DNA of 54,682 bases from Chara braunii (GCA_003427395.1 BFEA01000029.1:3747388-3802069), one strand, 5' to 3'; counted from the stretch's first letter, positions 1 to 29,618 are shown. Numbers and translations are program-made. The notes: a model not told the origin generated them from the letters alone.

Positions 1-718
1 GACCTTGACTGTATCTAATCCTGTTACTAAGATCGCGGGTTCAAGCCCCGACCGACCAAGCACGGGCTAAAAAGTTGAAGAGCCCCTTCTAAAAAGGAGC
101 TAGCTCTGGATTCGGCAGATTCATCCCCTATATCTTTCACCTGATAATCCCATGCTTAACCTACTAAACTAGCTCCCACTTCAGACAAAATAGGAGCAAG
201 TAGTCATATATGGAATACTAGTAGCTCAACCCTCCTAGTGGCCTGGCCCGTTTCTAAATCTGTATTTGTGCATGCTTGTTAGGCTGTGTACCTGTCTGGG
301 TGCTTGCCAACTTGAGCGCGTGGTGACCAGCAAGGGCATTTGACTCATGGGAGCCCGATGGCCGGTACTTACCCGTAGCCATGACATTTGATGGTCACGG
401 CGAGGAAAACACTCAAGTGGCAGGTGGGCCGGTACCACACCAAGTAATAGGTAGATGTGCCTGGATATTCGAGGCCGAGCAAAGTTGGCATTTTGTGTGC
501 CATAGATGTATCCTGACATAACAGTAACCTAATCAACCCCCGACCTTCCCAGTCGAAGGGTACTAGTATCGATCCTAACCATCACAACGTGCGTGCTCAT
601 ACGAGATTCTAAGTTCGGACTGATTCCGCCATGGTGGTCGGTGCAATCGACGCGTCGACTGCAAAATCATGGCCGAATACCCTTGTAAGGGTATTTCGTC
701 CGACAACGCTTTCTGGAC
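1..718. other. Intergenic sequence with a tRNA-like fragment at its left edge
   Basis: No gene is recognised. Positions 36-50 read like the T-loop (B box) of a tRNA, with GGGTTCAAGCCCC followed by a GACCGACCA-like 3' end. The left part is cut off by the window edge and the T-stem pairs poorly, so this is at most a tRNA-derived fragment. The remainder shows no coding pattern or repeat that I can place. Confidence 0.4.
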
Positions 719-1129
719 TTGGACGATCTTGCACCGGATAACTCCGATCTAAACGAATTCTGGAACGCTCACCAGGCGCACGGCGAGGTGCCATCGAACG
801 ACGATCCACGTCGCATAGCCATCGCAGGTCTGTCGGCAGAAGAGGAATCGAAAGCCATATCAACATCGAAAGAAGAAGAAGAGGCATCAGCAGCGGAGCC
901 CCAGGGGGGCCCGCCGGCCCGAGCGCCACCTGCTGCACGGGGAGGATCTGCTCTTATCCCCGAAGTCCCTACCGACGCCGCCAATCGACATGATGGAGCA
1001 AAATCCTCCCGTCGGTGCCGCCGCTCCCGCTCACCATCTCCTATCTCCTCCGCCCCCTCCACGCTTTATCCCCGTCTTCCTCCCCGCACGGGCACTCCGT
1101 CCTCGTCCGATCTACCGCCGCCCTTTTGA
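719..1129 (+). CDS. Open frame of 136 codons, unrecognised, doubtful
   Basis: This frame opens with MDDLAPDNSDLNEFWNAHQ, has an acidic stretch with a run of Glu around residue 50, and then an Ala/Pro/Arg/Ser-rich half. I recognise no domain. The tail is low in complexity and follows the GC-rich composition of the locus, which favours chance open frames. A second plus-strand stretch at about 1390-1740 also stays open for a while and is Ser/Arg-rich; the two could be parts of one decayed retrotransposon gag-like region or exons of an unknown gene. No splice-site pair or homologue supports either reading. No neighbour helps to assign a role. Confidence 0.2.
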   Translation: MDDLAPDNSDLNEFWNAHQAHGEVPSNDDPRRIAIAGLSAEEESKAISTSKEEEEASAAEPQGGPPARAPPAARGGSALIPEVPTDAANRHDGAKSSRRCRRSRSPSPISSAPSTLYPRLPPRTGTPSSSDLPPPF

Positions 1130-3529
1130 TTCTCTCTCCTTTTCGCCTCTTCCCCACATCGAGTTCCCTCTAACCTAATGCATTTTCGCCAACCAGTTTT
1201 TCTGCCACCACTTTGCCGTACGACTCTTATGCACAGTCTTCCCTCATCGCTCCCCCTCCTTCCCTCTCAATGTCCTTCTCTTCAGTGTCGCCTGAGACAA
1301 TACAACCATATGGAGTTGTACTGCATTCAAGTTATCTCCGAAACCTTTCCCGCAGTAGAAGACTAAAAGTCCCTACACGATAATATCCTCCGCACTATCC
1401 CTACCCTATATCCCGATTACCTCCTCTCCCTCTCCCGACCTAACCATCGATTCCCTCGAGCGTACCGAATCGTCCACTTTGTCGATCTCGGTGACCAAGC
1501 ATCTGATTACTTCCGTCCGCCCCCGGTCGAGTGGCCTAGACCACTCCATAACCCTCTCCCCGTCGACTACCGTCGAACGAAGCAGATCCAGGAAAGCTCC
1601 GGCACAACCACCGCCGATTAAAGGAGCAGGAAGCTGCACATGACAGAGCTGGATGGTAGAGATCCCGAAAGCCCGTAGTCGGCAAATTCGTAAAGATATT
1701 GCAATTGAAGTTGGCGTCAACATGACCCCCAACTCTATCTGATGCTTATGCAATACTCTGTTTGTTCTAATACGTTGGGTTCCTCATTCATCTCCTCACC
1801 TCCTCCTCCCCCTCCACCATGTAAATTAGCTTTCGTGCATGCAATTAGGAGATCGCACAATTTTGGAACCCCCTGAGTGTCACATATGTAACGCGCCAGC
1901 TTCCAGACCTACGCCATCTTCCAATCCCTCCCCCCCCGTCTCTTTTTCGAATTTTGGTGTTTTTGCAAACAGGCCGACAAGGCCTCTTTTTGTATTTCCA
2001 TGAATTAATGTACATTGTTCATAATCAGAGAGGCCGGTCCTTTTCAGGACCTTCGTCATTTTTTGATTGGTTTTTGGGAATTTTATCTTTTGCAATTCGG
2101 GAAATGCATGGGAATTACGCGTGCCTTAGCGAGGGAGCTAGGAATTTGGATCGGCAGTTAGGAATTTCGGAATGAGCGAAACTTGAAGTCTCCTTTCTTG
2201 TACATGGATGTTCTCGACTTCGTCCGGGAATTTTCATAGGAATTTCAATAGGTATAAGAATTTTTTTCCACGCTCGCTCTACACGCGGATATCGTACTTG
2301 TCAATTTTGAATTAGTTGTAACTGTTTCGGTGCCCTTTTTGCCTTTGCGTCGACGCCATGCATGCGGACCTCCCCTCTCCGATCCCCTCGCTACCTTCAA
2401 CACTCTCTTCTTTGCGCTCACTCTCTTTCTTTCTCTGTAACCGTTTTCCATCTCTCCTTCGCCCCGCGCGCCTTTTTCTCTTTCTTGATCGTCTGAATTT
2501 TGGTTTCGTTGCGCGTTATCCCTTGCGCTCTTCTTCTTCCCGCTCTAATCCTCACGCCGAAATACTATGTCGACTCCCTCTTTCTTCCCTCTAGCCAAGG
2601 AGACGCGCCGTGTAAGAAGGAAATTTATGATACACGATGATTTTGATTGGGTACGGCTGGGCGTTGAAGGATCGACATGGCTTTTAACAAGCGATTATCC
2701 CCGAACTTTCCCCTACCCCTCCCTACCTCAGTCCTAACCCTTCCTAGCGTCTATCTCATTTTCCGCAACTATAAATTCTGCAAGCGCTCCCGAAAATCTC
2801 TCTCTCAACTCATCTGCCAACTTCCGGGAAGCAGTGGCTAAGGGTGTGTGTGAAAGGCGAGTTGAAGAATCCTGACGGGTTAACTTTAGTCTTGTCGGCT
2901 GTGCGCTGGATCGTCTGCCGGATTGTGGGATCCAGGCCAGATTGTGCAGAGACTAAGTTGGCGGGTGACAATGGCTACATTGGATTAGCACGTGACGACC
3001 GGGATCGTCAGTGCTTATGAAAGGTTCGAATCGAGAGTTGAGTGAATGTATGGCCTGGGGCCATTGTGGAATCTTATGGTGGAAGCGCCTTTTTTTTTTG
3101 TCCTTCGAGCGTGAGTTCTGATCACTCGGCTTCTTAGCCGGAATTTCCCTTGACAAAATCACTGGACATTCTGTGATGCTTTCTACTCTTTCCTCCGCTC
3201 TAGTCTGCGTCTATTCTACCTCACTCTCTCCTTCTGTTATGTTTGTTATAATGGATGAATTACAATAACTTTGCTTCTCTCATTGTGTCACTTGTGGAGA
3301 AAAGGTTAATCGACCCCCCATTTTTCACCTCAATTTACAAGAAAATCATAAGGTCATCCCAAACAAACTTCACACCAATCTATAGAGTGCACTTCTTACT
3401 AAGTGGGTCGTATTAGAGAGTTTGTTGTAACACGGTTGAGATGATGATTGGCTGATTGATTGGATGATGTGGCTACTTAGAGTGTCGAACGGACGATGTA
3501 TGATTAGAAAGAATTTTTGCTTTGTTGCC
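1130..3529. other. Intergenic stretch without a recognisable gene
   Basis: The sequence is CT-rich between about 1130 and 1440 and between 2350 and 2600, and mixed elsewhere. Short T runs and ordinary spacer are all I see. No domain, tandem array or inverted repeat was found by eye. Several open frames of 60-120 codons occur on both strands without motif content. Confidence 0.4.
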
Positions 3530-4020
3530 ATGTAGACTGATTGCCCCAACCCGACCGGGCGCCAACTTCCTGTACCCCCGGCGCGCCCCTTCCCGTACAA
3601 TGAGGAAAGGAGACGTGCATGCAAGTGGGACGTACGAGAAGTTGTTGCTAGGATCGGCCGGCGCTACTACTTTCCTCCTGAAAATCGGTGTTCGGGATTC
3701 GTTAGTGAAGGTTTTGTTATTGTTGATACACACTTTCGACCCTATTCATTGTTGTTGCCATTTAACGAGTTGATCGTCGTCCCGTGAACGACAATGGAGC
3801 CTCGTTGGCCTAACACTCTGTGCAACGATTATCGCCGCTGTCGGGCGCACTCGGCTGGAGCGGCAAACGCTCTCTGCGACAAGTCCTGCATAATCCTGCG
3901 TGACGCGGCCGGGAGGGTCCCCATGTGGGACCGATGTGCTCGACACCGCTTCAAACATTACCGGGGGTTTTCACTACTGCACACGTGGCAAGGATGAGCA
4001 CAAGGAGAGGGCTGCTCGAT
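3530..4020 (+). pseudogene. Decayed copy 1 of an unrecognised conserved protein module
   Basis: Read in the frame of ATG 3530, the translation runs TDC-P-GR, then DVREVV--IG--YYF-P, RCSG-V--GF-I-DTHF and PYSLLLPFNELI, followed after the stop by P-W-NTL--D-R. The same order of motifs is found on the minus strand at 46690-47082, and many codons differ only in the third base, so the source sequence was protein-coding. This copy is dead: codon 2 is TAG (the other copy has TGG), a TGA stands at 3785-3787, and the GFHY/DEHKERA segment (about 3960-4020) lies in a different frame after about 100 extra bases. The function is unknown; I do not recognise the family. Its 3' side is followed by two antisense copies of a 140-bp repeat. 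It is probably part of a mobile element. Confidence 0.7.
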
Positions 4021-4239
4021 TGAAACCCTCCACGTCGGATTCGGAGTTATGTACTGAGCGCCGACGAGAAATCTGTAAACGGGATACCACGTGTCTACCC
4101 GCCCCTTTTCACGGCTCGCTGGGAAGTTTAGCGATACTTTTTGGATTGAATTTCCCATAGGTGCGAGTCCCGCGTGTGCCTTTTTCTCCCTTAAACCCGC
4201 GCGGCGACATACCTCCTTCTTAGTAAGGTTGGACCAACA

Positions 4240-4380
4240 AGGGGGATTTCAGTTCTGTCTGTGTCCCCACAGTCAATTTTCCCAAAATCCTTGGCACACC
4301 CCATCTTCGTTGTCTTCTTGTGGCCCTTCCGCGAACCAAAACACTTCGATCGGGAAGCAGCGCAGGGCGTGAGGTTGAGC
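4240..4380 (-). repeat. 140-bp dispersed module, copy a
   Basis: Read on the minus strand, this begins with CAACCTCACGCCCTGCGCTG, passes through the core GGTGTGCCAAGGATTTTGGG and ends near GAACTGAAATCCCCC. The plus-strand segment at 46288-46427 follows the same order throughout. Shorter versions lie at 4495-4618 (minus) and 48147-48270 (plus). The element type is unknown. Copies a and d both lie downstream of, and antisense to, the conserved coding module. Confidence 0.75.
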
Positions 4381-4494
4381 GTCACATGCGCACAAAAACT
4401 GGGCATCTTGAGTACCCGACCATGAAAGTCATGAATTGAGAAACCCCCCTTCCGTCCGAACGCCTTTGTAGTTCTGTCCTTGGAACCTTGACAC

Positions 4495-4618
4495 AGGAGA
4501 TCCCAGTTCCGACCTGGGACTCCACCCCACTTTCCTAAAATCCTTGGCACACCCCCTTTTTGTGACTTCCAGGCCCGCTCCCACTCCGATCAGGAAGTTG
4601 CGCTGACCCGGGGTTGGA
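4495..4618 (-). repeat. 140-bp dispersed module, copy b
   Basis: Minus-strand reading gives an ACTTCCTGATCGGAGTGGGA block, the invariant core GGTGTGCCAAGGATTTT and then a GTGGAGTCCCAGGTCGGAAC block. It is closest to copy c at 48147-48270 and lies about 115 bp from copy a, so the module is locally duplicated here. No coding content is evident. Confidence 0.7.
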
Positions 4619-4747
4619 CTTAGCCCTGACAGCTGTGGTGCATATGTGGGCCAAGTACTGGTGGTTTAGCAAACAGAAAAGGTAGAGAGGTGGCAAAAAT
4701 TGCTCTCGTTGTCGAGTCCCCTTTCTCTTGTCCATTCCGGTAGGCTA

Positions 4748-4934
4748 CCTTCTTCCCCCGAACATAATGCATATACATCGTAAGCGAATACAACGCATAG
4801 GGTGAGTTCTGTTCGAATACGTTCTATTCGAATAGCACTGTATTTCGAATAGAACGCATATGCCTTCTATTCTATTTTTTCATATTTTTCAAACTCGAAT
4901 ACAACGCATACACGTTATGTTTGGGGGAAGAAGG
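4748..4934. mobile_element. TA-flanked hairpin MITE, family A, copy 1 (187 bp)
   Basis: The left end is CCTTCTTCCCCCGAACATAA and the right end is its reverse complement apart from one mismatch (G/A). A TA dinucleotide flanks both ends (4746-4747 and 4935-4936), as in Tc1/mariner-type MITEs. The interior repeats a GAATASAACGCATA-like phrase several times and may have been expanded. There is no coding capacity. Three relatives lie at 12433, 15447 and 19093, inside introns of the GBF gene. Confidence 0.85.
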
Positions 4935-5181
4935 TAGGATCTGGGTTGGCCGATGCTTTCCGGGCATCAAGCTATAGCCTGGCAGGTGGGTCCGGGCCTT
5001 AGTGTCCGGCCCCACTACCAGCCCAGGGCTACTGCCCCACACGGAATGATTCCAAGGCTGCCACCAATAGCCCACGGCCACCTCTCACGGAGGAAGAAGG
5101 AATTCTGTATTGTTTTTTCCCGTTTTGTTTTGAAAGGGCGAGAGCACCACGTAATTCATAATTGTTGTATTCTGTTCATCT

Positions 5182-5254
5182 GATGGCAGCTGGATTCGAA
5201 CTTTCGCTCTGAATTTCAACAGTTCATTGTGTGTACCAACTGAGCTAGGCCCGC
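5182..5254 (-). repeat. Degenerate tRNA-like sequence, probable SINE head or tRNA pseudogene
   Basis: On the minus strand a perfect A box, TAGCTCAGTTGG (5247-5236), and a near-perfect B box, AGTTCGAATCC (5202-5192), are spaced by 33 nt as in a tRNA gene. The 5' end GCGGGCC pairs with the 3' side at only 4 of 7 positions and the T-stem pairs at only 2 of 5. Position 33 of the putative anticodon loop is G instead of U. It is therefore not a working tRNA; a tRNA-derived SINE or a pseudogene fits better. I could not define a SINE tail. Confidence 0.55.
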
Positions 5255-5308
5255 TCGTGAATTCTGTGCTGTGTCCGCATCACCACCTTTGGTTTTGTTG
5301 CCCATGGG

Positions 5309-5420
5309 CCTCGCTCCACTACACAGCACTTTACATGCCTTCGGACGCATTCTGGACCCCATGCATTTGAAATGTTTGCCTCGTCCGGATGCATGTAGAC
5401 TGTTGTGTAGTGGAGCGAGG
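5309..5420. mobile_element. Hairpin MITE, family B, copy 1 (112 bp)
   Basis: The left end CCTCGCTCCACTACACAGCA and the right end TGTTGTGTAGTGGAGCGAGG are inverted copies with one mismatch. The pairing resumes further in (ACATGC-T-CGGACG against CGTCC-G-ATGCATGT). A second element with the same termini lies at 32182-32295. A target-site duplication is not obvious. There is no coding capacity. Confidence 0.7.
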
Positions 5421-7627
5421 CGGCATGTGTCAGTGAACCACGTTGGACCAGAGTATGCAACGCGGAGGGCAACCTCAGATCGCCAGGTCTGATCACCACC
5501 TTGTTTTTTTCTTTTCTTTTTTTTTCCTTTCTTTGCCTTACCACCTCATTGGGCAGTATCGCGTTTGTGGCCGACGTGTCCCTCCTCTCCTCCCTCCTTC
5601 CCTCATTTCTATGTGCCTGTGCTCACACGAAGACCTTCCTTTTTCCCTTCTCTTTCACACGAAGGCCTGAATCCGGTTCTTAACGACAGCCAGAGCATAC
5701 TCGCTGTAGTACTACTTCGACTGATTCTTTGCTCCGGTCGTGCTCAAATACATCGAGAGTTGGCTATGATTCCGGTCAGAAACATGTACGCAAGTCCTTG
5801 TGTGCGTAAGCTCCAGGATAAACCCGTGAAAGCCCTGTACTCAGCCAAAAGACACGTATATACCGCGTCTTTTTTCTTGGCAGAAAAAGCCAAAAACCGT
5901 CTGCCTGATGATGTGGATATGGAAGTTGAGAGCTCGAGAGCTCGAGCATTTCTATGTGTGGGTCTATTAAGTGGAGTGCGAGCGACAGGTGGGATCAGCA
6001 ATGGGCCTTGTCCTGTGGACTGCGGGTCAGGTCCCACATGGAGCATTGTTTTATGCTCTGGCGATGCTCATGCTTATTCGGGCGCTATTCTCATTTGGGG
6101 CATCGGCCAGTTGGGCCGATGTTGGCTGGTCGCTGGCTTTGCGCCGCGTTGTCCCGACATACTGAATTATAAGGGCTATCCCCTGGGCTTCAAGGACGTC
6201 TAGGTAAGCTTGGACGCCATCAGCACTTCGTCCCGACCCACAGTGGCGCATCCGAAGAAGGAATTTGCTGACTGTACGACAATCGTGCAGTATACTTCGA
6301 GCGAGCGGGCGAAGTACTGGTTAGGGTTCAACCCCAAATATAGAAAGTGAAAAGTCAAGTCGGCAGCTGAGACAGATGAGCGCTCGCGCATGTGAGCTGA
6401 GGACGAGGCCGCTCTTTGAGCTCCAAGTGGACGATTTGCCCCGCCGTTGACACAGCGTGGCATTATCCCGGGCGCCGCCTGCTTCTTGGCCTGGACGGGA
6501 CCTCTTCTAGGTCCCAGCAAGTGCTGAACGCTGAAAGCGAGTGGAGTACCCCCGTGGGATGGTGCGACGCGCGCCCGCACGGGCAGGGAAGAATGGGCGC
6601 GGCAGTCCCCCTACCGGTAGCAACTTGGGCGGCGGGGTCGCGGCGCGCGCCAAAGCTATTTGCGATTCGCGATAGTGCTTCATCTTTTCGAGGCTTTTTT
6701 TTCAATTATTATTTTCCCTCTTTTTCTTTTTGAAGATTCGGATTGTGATTTCCTCGTTTTCTGCGCTGTGGTCACTCTGCTTTGTCGTACGGCGGGAGAA
6801 GCGCCCTCAATTTGAGAGCAGCATTCCGCAGGGCGGCGTGGAAGGCCAAGTGGGATCGGCCCGTGGCGCGCTACCTCCAGCAGTCCCACCCAAAGCGAGC
6901 GGCGAGCGCAGTGTGTGACTAGGCCATGCGGAAGAAAGGAAAGGAGGCGCGTGCGACGTGGACGTCCCACTGGCCATTTGTGGCGCGCCGATCTGTATTT
7001 TGGTGCAATGCAAGACGGGGGGGGGACGTGTGGTGTGGTGGAGGCAAGAAAGAATTGAAACGCAGAACGAATGAAGGCGGGAAGGCGGGAAGCGGTGGTG
7101 GCAGCTACCTACGGTAGCCTCGGCTGGAGGGCCGCGAGAGTGTTGACTGGGAAAGAAAAGGGAAGGAAAGGAGGTCGATTCCGAAAATCGAAAATCCGAA
7201 AAAGAAAGAGGGCAAAAAAAAAGGAAGAATAGAGGCGGGGACTGGGTTCGGCTGGAGGTTAGGAAAGCGTGGGGACCGTCGGTTGGCGCAATCGACGCCC
7301 CTGGACTTGCCTCGTCATCGTTGGGAGCCGTGCAGCGCTGGTTGTCGGGTAGCGGACCAGTCACCAGCCTGGACACCCACATCGGACGAATATGGCCAAC
7401 AAGGCCAGGAAAGAGTGCGCGAGGAGTAATCTCTGGCGTGGCAGCGCGAAGAGGCCGGAAAGCGACTTTCGACAGTGGCACGTCACCGCCAGCAAGGGCA
7501 ACAGCGAAGCATCAAGGGGCCACGAAGGCCGCCAGTTCCACCATCCGTCGCCTGGGAGTAGGCACAGTTGGCGCCTCGTCACAAGCATGCGGGACGGAGA
7601 GAGCGAGAAGAAGAGAAGAGCGGCGCA
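5421..7627. other. Upstream intergenic region of the GBF gene, no gene supported
   Basis: A 212-codon open frame (5565-6203, plus) is the longest here, but it has no motif, repeat or signal that supports it and starts within a polypyrimidine tract. From about 6400 to 7750 the sequence is GC-rich and alternates with purine-rich stretches, as expected for a CpG-rich promoter-proximal region. No TATA box could be assigned with confidence. Confidence 0.4.
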
Positions 7628-7633
7628 CACGTG
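7628..7633. promoter_or_regulatory. G-box CACGTG upstream of the GBF gene
   Basis: The local sequence is ACACGTGGG, a G-box/ABRE-type core, about 480 bp upstream of the proposed start codon. GBF-type bZIP proteins bind CACGTG, so autoregulation is possible. This is an inference: a CACGTG hexamer is expected by chance about once every 4 kb on a palindromic count, and others occur in the window. Confidence 0.35.
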
Positions 7634-7870
7634 GGTAACTGAAAGGACCTGGATACCCGTGCGCGCGATTCGTCCCTTCATGTCAGCTCGCCGCTCACGA
7701 GCTCTAGCTATGGCGTGCGATCCACCCGAACGTTGACAGCGCGGGCATGGAATGTCCCTTTTGCTCTTGTCATCCGAAGATTGCGTCTGTTTAAGTGGAA
7801 TTGAGGAATAGCGCGATTTTGAACACTCACTCACACACACACACACACGCAGCGAGCGAGCGAGCGAGCG

Positions 7871-7873
<3 letters not shown>

Positions 7874-7944
<71 letters not shown>

Positions 7945-7945
7945 N

Positions 7946-8028
<83 letters not shown>
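7874..8028 (+). repeat. (GA)n microsatellite in the putative 5' leader of the GBF gene
   Basis: An uninterrupted GA repeat of about 155 bp contains one N at 7945 and is preceded by a (GAGC)n and a (CA)n tract. It lies 85 bp upstream of the proposed ATG. An open frame that starts at 7795 runs through it as an Arg-Glu repeat and would act as an upstream ORF if it is transcribed. The true length is uncertain because of the N. Confidence 0.9.
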
Positions 8029-8030
<2 letters not shown>

Positions 8031-8113
8031 CCATCCCGATTGGAATTGGGCTAGTGAACGCGGCGTGTTCTGCAGGAACGATCCTCGAGACGTCAACCTG
8101 AAGGGCACCCTCA

Positions 8114-25715
<17,602 letters not shown>

Positions 25716-26526
25716 ATGCTGGGATACTTATCAGAGAGTTACTGATCTTCCTTGGTAGGTATTTTTCCCCTTTTTGTTAATTGTTGTACACAAACAGTGT
25801 CAAGTAGCTCCCGACAGGCTTCCTTTTGCACTTGACCATTATTGCAGCTCCTCGTTTGCATATGTATGGAGCTCTGTATGGCGAGCTGCCGTGCAGCAAT
25901 CCTTATACCAGATTTCCACTTCAACTGTCAAAACATCAGTTGAACCGCGCCTGACCCTTGCCTCGGCAGTGTCCTCCATTAGCAGGAAGTGTTCAAGTGT
26001 CTTGGTTATGTGGGCATTTCTTGTGGAGATTTGGTCTTCTTTCTTGATCCTGCTCGAGTCTTGTTAGCCCGTTTTTGAAACCACGTCTTCGACTCCAGGC
26101 ATCACTTCGATAGGACGCCGGTGTGAGTATATAGTGTACTTTCCTGGCTGCATGCATGCATCTGGATACTTGGTAGGAATTGATGCGCCTCCTGTTTGTG
26201 TCTGCAAGGGAGGTTGACCCTTGGAAAGAATATCACTGTATTGGGGCAGCTCTTTGCTCCTCTACTTGGTGGTGATGATTCTGGCATGGCATGGTTGCAG
26301 ATGAAGCCATTCGAAGTTCTCATAATAAGTTACTGTTGCACACTCCAATGTAGTATTTTTTGATGCGCTCTCTGATGGGCATTTTATCACAGTGGATTGG
26401 AAGTTTTGAGCACTGAATATGCTGGCCTTGAACTGGTTCAGCATGAACTTGAATTCAGGCAGGCTTGTCACCATTCAGTCTCTGTAAGTGGGTGATCGTT
26501 GATAGTGTCATAAGGCTATAGGCAGT

Positions 26527-26617
<91 letters not shown>

Positions 26618-26618
26618 N

Positions 26619-26707
<89 letters not shown>

Positions 26708-29618
26708 CCGCGCGTGCGCGCTCTTGCTCTCGTTCTCTCGTGGGAATTTCTCTTGGGTTTGGGTAAGGTCCACTGAGGGCAGCCGGCGTGGTTTCTCGTC
26801 TGGCTCATTTGCTCTGGTTGTAGTCTTGCCCCTGCAATTTTTAGTGCCATCTTTCTCATGTTTCTTTGCCTGGGCTGTGCACGGAGAGGGTGTTTGCTTT
26901 GCTTTGTGCACAGCAGATGGCATGGCACAGAGGTGTGCCATAATATTGACGGGCATCATCAAGAGAGTCTGTTGTCCCTTTCCAAGGGATGGTAGACGAT
27001 GTCTGTAGAACGCAAGCTGATCATTGAGAATGCTACTCTTGAACAGCTGGTTTTGAAGTTCTCTTTTCCTTTGAACTCCAGATTGAATCCGACTCCCTGT
27101 TTGGGGTTGATTGGTCATTCACTGCTGGGTTGCAGAGTGCATTTCCACGACGTCTGTTTCCTCTCCCCTTCTTTGTCTCCGCTTCTCTCAGTTACTTTTC
27201 CTTCCTTCGTCCCTCGTCCTGCTCCATCTGTTTCCTGTCCTCTTCTGTTCTCTTCACCTGTCTTGATTCCCTTGTGTTTCCCCCACCTTCCCACTCACGG
27301 CCTCCTTGCTTTTACACTGCCCAACTCTCTGCTTCTTGCTCTTCCCTTGCTGCTTTGCGAACATCCCATTTGCTTTCCCATTCTCTCTCATTTTACGCTT
27401 TGTTTCTTCCAGATCAAGGAGGGAGATACCTTAGCATTGTCTGGTATATTAGAAGTACCTCATCTTCGGAGTTTTAGAGTCGATAGAGGCAAGCGAGTTG
27501 GGTATTGAAGTCTCTGGGAACGAAGTTGCCCACCTTCTATCCTTTCGTGAAGGGAGGAAGCTGGGTCTGTCCCTGTCTTCTGAGGCAAGGGACCATGATA
27601 TTCTGTTGGGACCCCATGCCATTTGGTTGGGTTTTGTGACACTGGGGGATGAGGATTCCCTTGTCTCGGGTGTGCGGTATGGCAAACTGGTGAACGGTAG
27701 TCGTAGTAGTTGTTTTATGCAACATGATCTTCCTCCATGTAAATAGGCATCTGTTGATTGGTGCAGGGCAGATTTCGCTGTCTCTTCTGCTCTTTTGTCC
27801 TTCCCCCTCTCTTCTTCCTCCCGCCCGGCACCTTCCTTCTGCCCCCCTTACCTTCCCTATAACCTTTCTCATTTCCCTCCCTCCTGTACAGTATTGCACT
27901 GTAATTGCTGCGTTGCATAACTGTAGCTGCCCTTAGTCGCCCTAACTTTGGGCGTGGATTTCTACGTATTGTCTCTGCAGAGGGCAGCGGATGTCTTATG
28001 AATGGCTGCCCGTTGTTGGCCACCCATAGCTTTGGTCAGTAGTTTGCTGCTCTATGCCCTCAGTGCGGGCTGCACTACATAGGTGTTCTTTAGTTAAAGA
28101 TGGTTCTTTTTCGGGTTAAAACCGGATGCGGCAAATCCTGCGTCGGTCATGATGTGGACAATGAGAACCTCGCCCTCATCCCTGAGCCATAGATGGGTTG
28201 GGTTTGAATGTAAGGTGGTCGTCTGATCGCTGGGGGAGAGGACCAAACTTGCAAGTGTATGATATGTTGGATTGGATCATTTGAGTCGAAAAGGTCCACA
28301 GAATGTGTTCATTATTTGGGCTGTCAAGTTCTCAACGACACTTTGTTGGTCCGTTGGTCGAGACTGTGCAGAGCGAGGGCATTGATCTGTTCTGGAGTGG
28401 AGAAGTAGGCAGAGGAGACAACGTTCTTGGCAGGTGATAGTACTCTGGCAGAAAGTGGGATGGGATGGGATGGGATGGTCTTCTTTAGAGACATAAGTGT
28501 TAGTAATCTGTACAGAGCATCTTGACCAAGGGGGCATGAAGGAGTGGCTACGAGAGCGTCGAGAGGTTTATTCAGGACAGTGGTTGGCTGCTTGTTCCTT
28601 TTCACAGTTTTGGATGTTGACTGCGTATTTTCAATTGACAGTCGCATACATTTTTCTGCCCTTCCTCCATCTGTTTTGCTCTATGTTTATGAATGATTTT
28701 CTCTATGCCAGCTATGCTCAGCGCTCGGTGGGGTCGAGAACCTGGCAAGGGGGTACTTTGCTCCTCCTCTTATCTTTTGCTCTCATTATTTTCTCACAAA
28801 ATTTCTGCTGGCAGTTGAGGATATGAATGACGAAATATTATTCGTAGATCCCCCCCCCCCCCGCCTCCCTCTCTGATATATCCTTCAAATGGAGTTGACA
28901 CCGCCCGCACCCAGCCAGGGTTGCATGGGAAAAGGTTGGTGATTTTCTTGTCATCAATCCCCCCTGATCCTCCCTCCTCTTCCCTTGCTGGTGTGATAGA
29001 GTATGGTGCAATTGCGAGTGGCAGAATTAACATTTCATACTTTTTGACAGAATGAGGACACATGGGTGATATCACTGATATCACTGATATGCCAATAATA
29101 TTTTGTGGGAATTTTGGTTTTCTGTTGTCTAATTTCAATTTCGGCAATTCGTGTTGAGCCCAGATAAGAGAAGATGGAAGTGAGTTTTTCACGAGAACAG
29201 CTTGTACGTTATTCATGAGATGAGCTTATGTACCTCCAGAAACCTATGCTAATCTTTTGCAGTGTGCTTATGGACCTTAGAGGCAGGTGCTGCTGGATGG
29301 ATGTTTGGACTTCTTGTTGGGAAATGTGCTTGTGCCTGGTAACACACCTATATGGTGAAAGATAATTTTCCGTGAAAGATAAATTTTCCGTGAAAGATAA
29401 TTTTCGGTGACCTGCGTAATCTGCATTGCATTTCGGAACAGATATGGTATGGAGATGTAACCTATATCCAGGTTTTGAGATCCAGTGGGGGATGCTCCGG
29501 TGGCAAATGTTTCTGAAGAGTTGTTTTTTTTTTTCCCCTCTTTGCTTTGGAAATTGTAGCTGCACAGGTAACTTCAGAAGAGTTGTTTCCCCCCCCCCCC
29601 CCCCCCTCTTTTTCTGAA
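25716..29618. other. 3' flank of the GBF gene, no further gene supported
   Basis: The proximal part must contain the 3' UTR. A splice-like segment near 26099-26123 could be a 3' UTR exon. A (CT)n microsatellite lies at 26528-26705. Polypyrimidine stretches at 27150-27410 and 27770-27890 give chance open frames on both strands. A GGATG-type mini-run occurs near 28460. No domain was recognised in any frame. Confidence 0.4.
26528..26705 (+). repeat. (CT)n microsatellite downstream of the GBF gene
   Basis: About 178 bp of CT with an N near 26618. This is the longest of the dinucleotide tracts seen in the gene neighbourhood. Confidence 0.95.

Noticed and set aside
76-190. Minus-strand tRNA-like boxes (TAGTTTAGTAGG and a CCGAATCC)
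   Set aside because: Both boxes have several mismatches and no cloverleaf could be drawn; too weak to list.
5565-6203. 212-codon plus-strand open frame
   Set aside because: It starts in a polypyrimidine tract, has no motif, and reads as a GC-rich chance frame; the overlapping antisense frame is equally open.
26455-27118. Arg-Glu and Leu-Ser repeat proteins
   Set aside because: They are translations of the (CT)n microsatellite.
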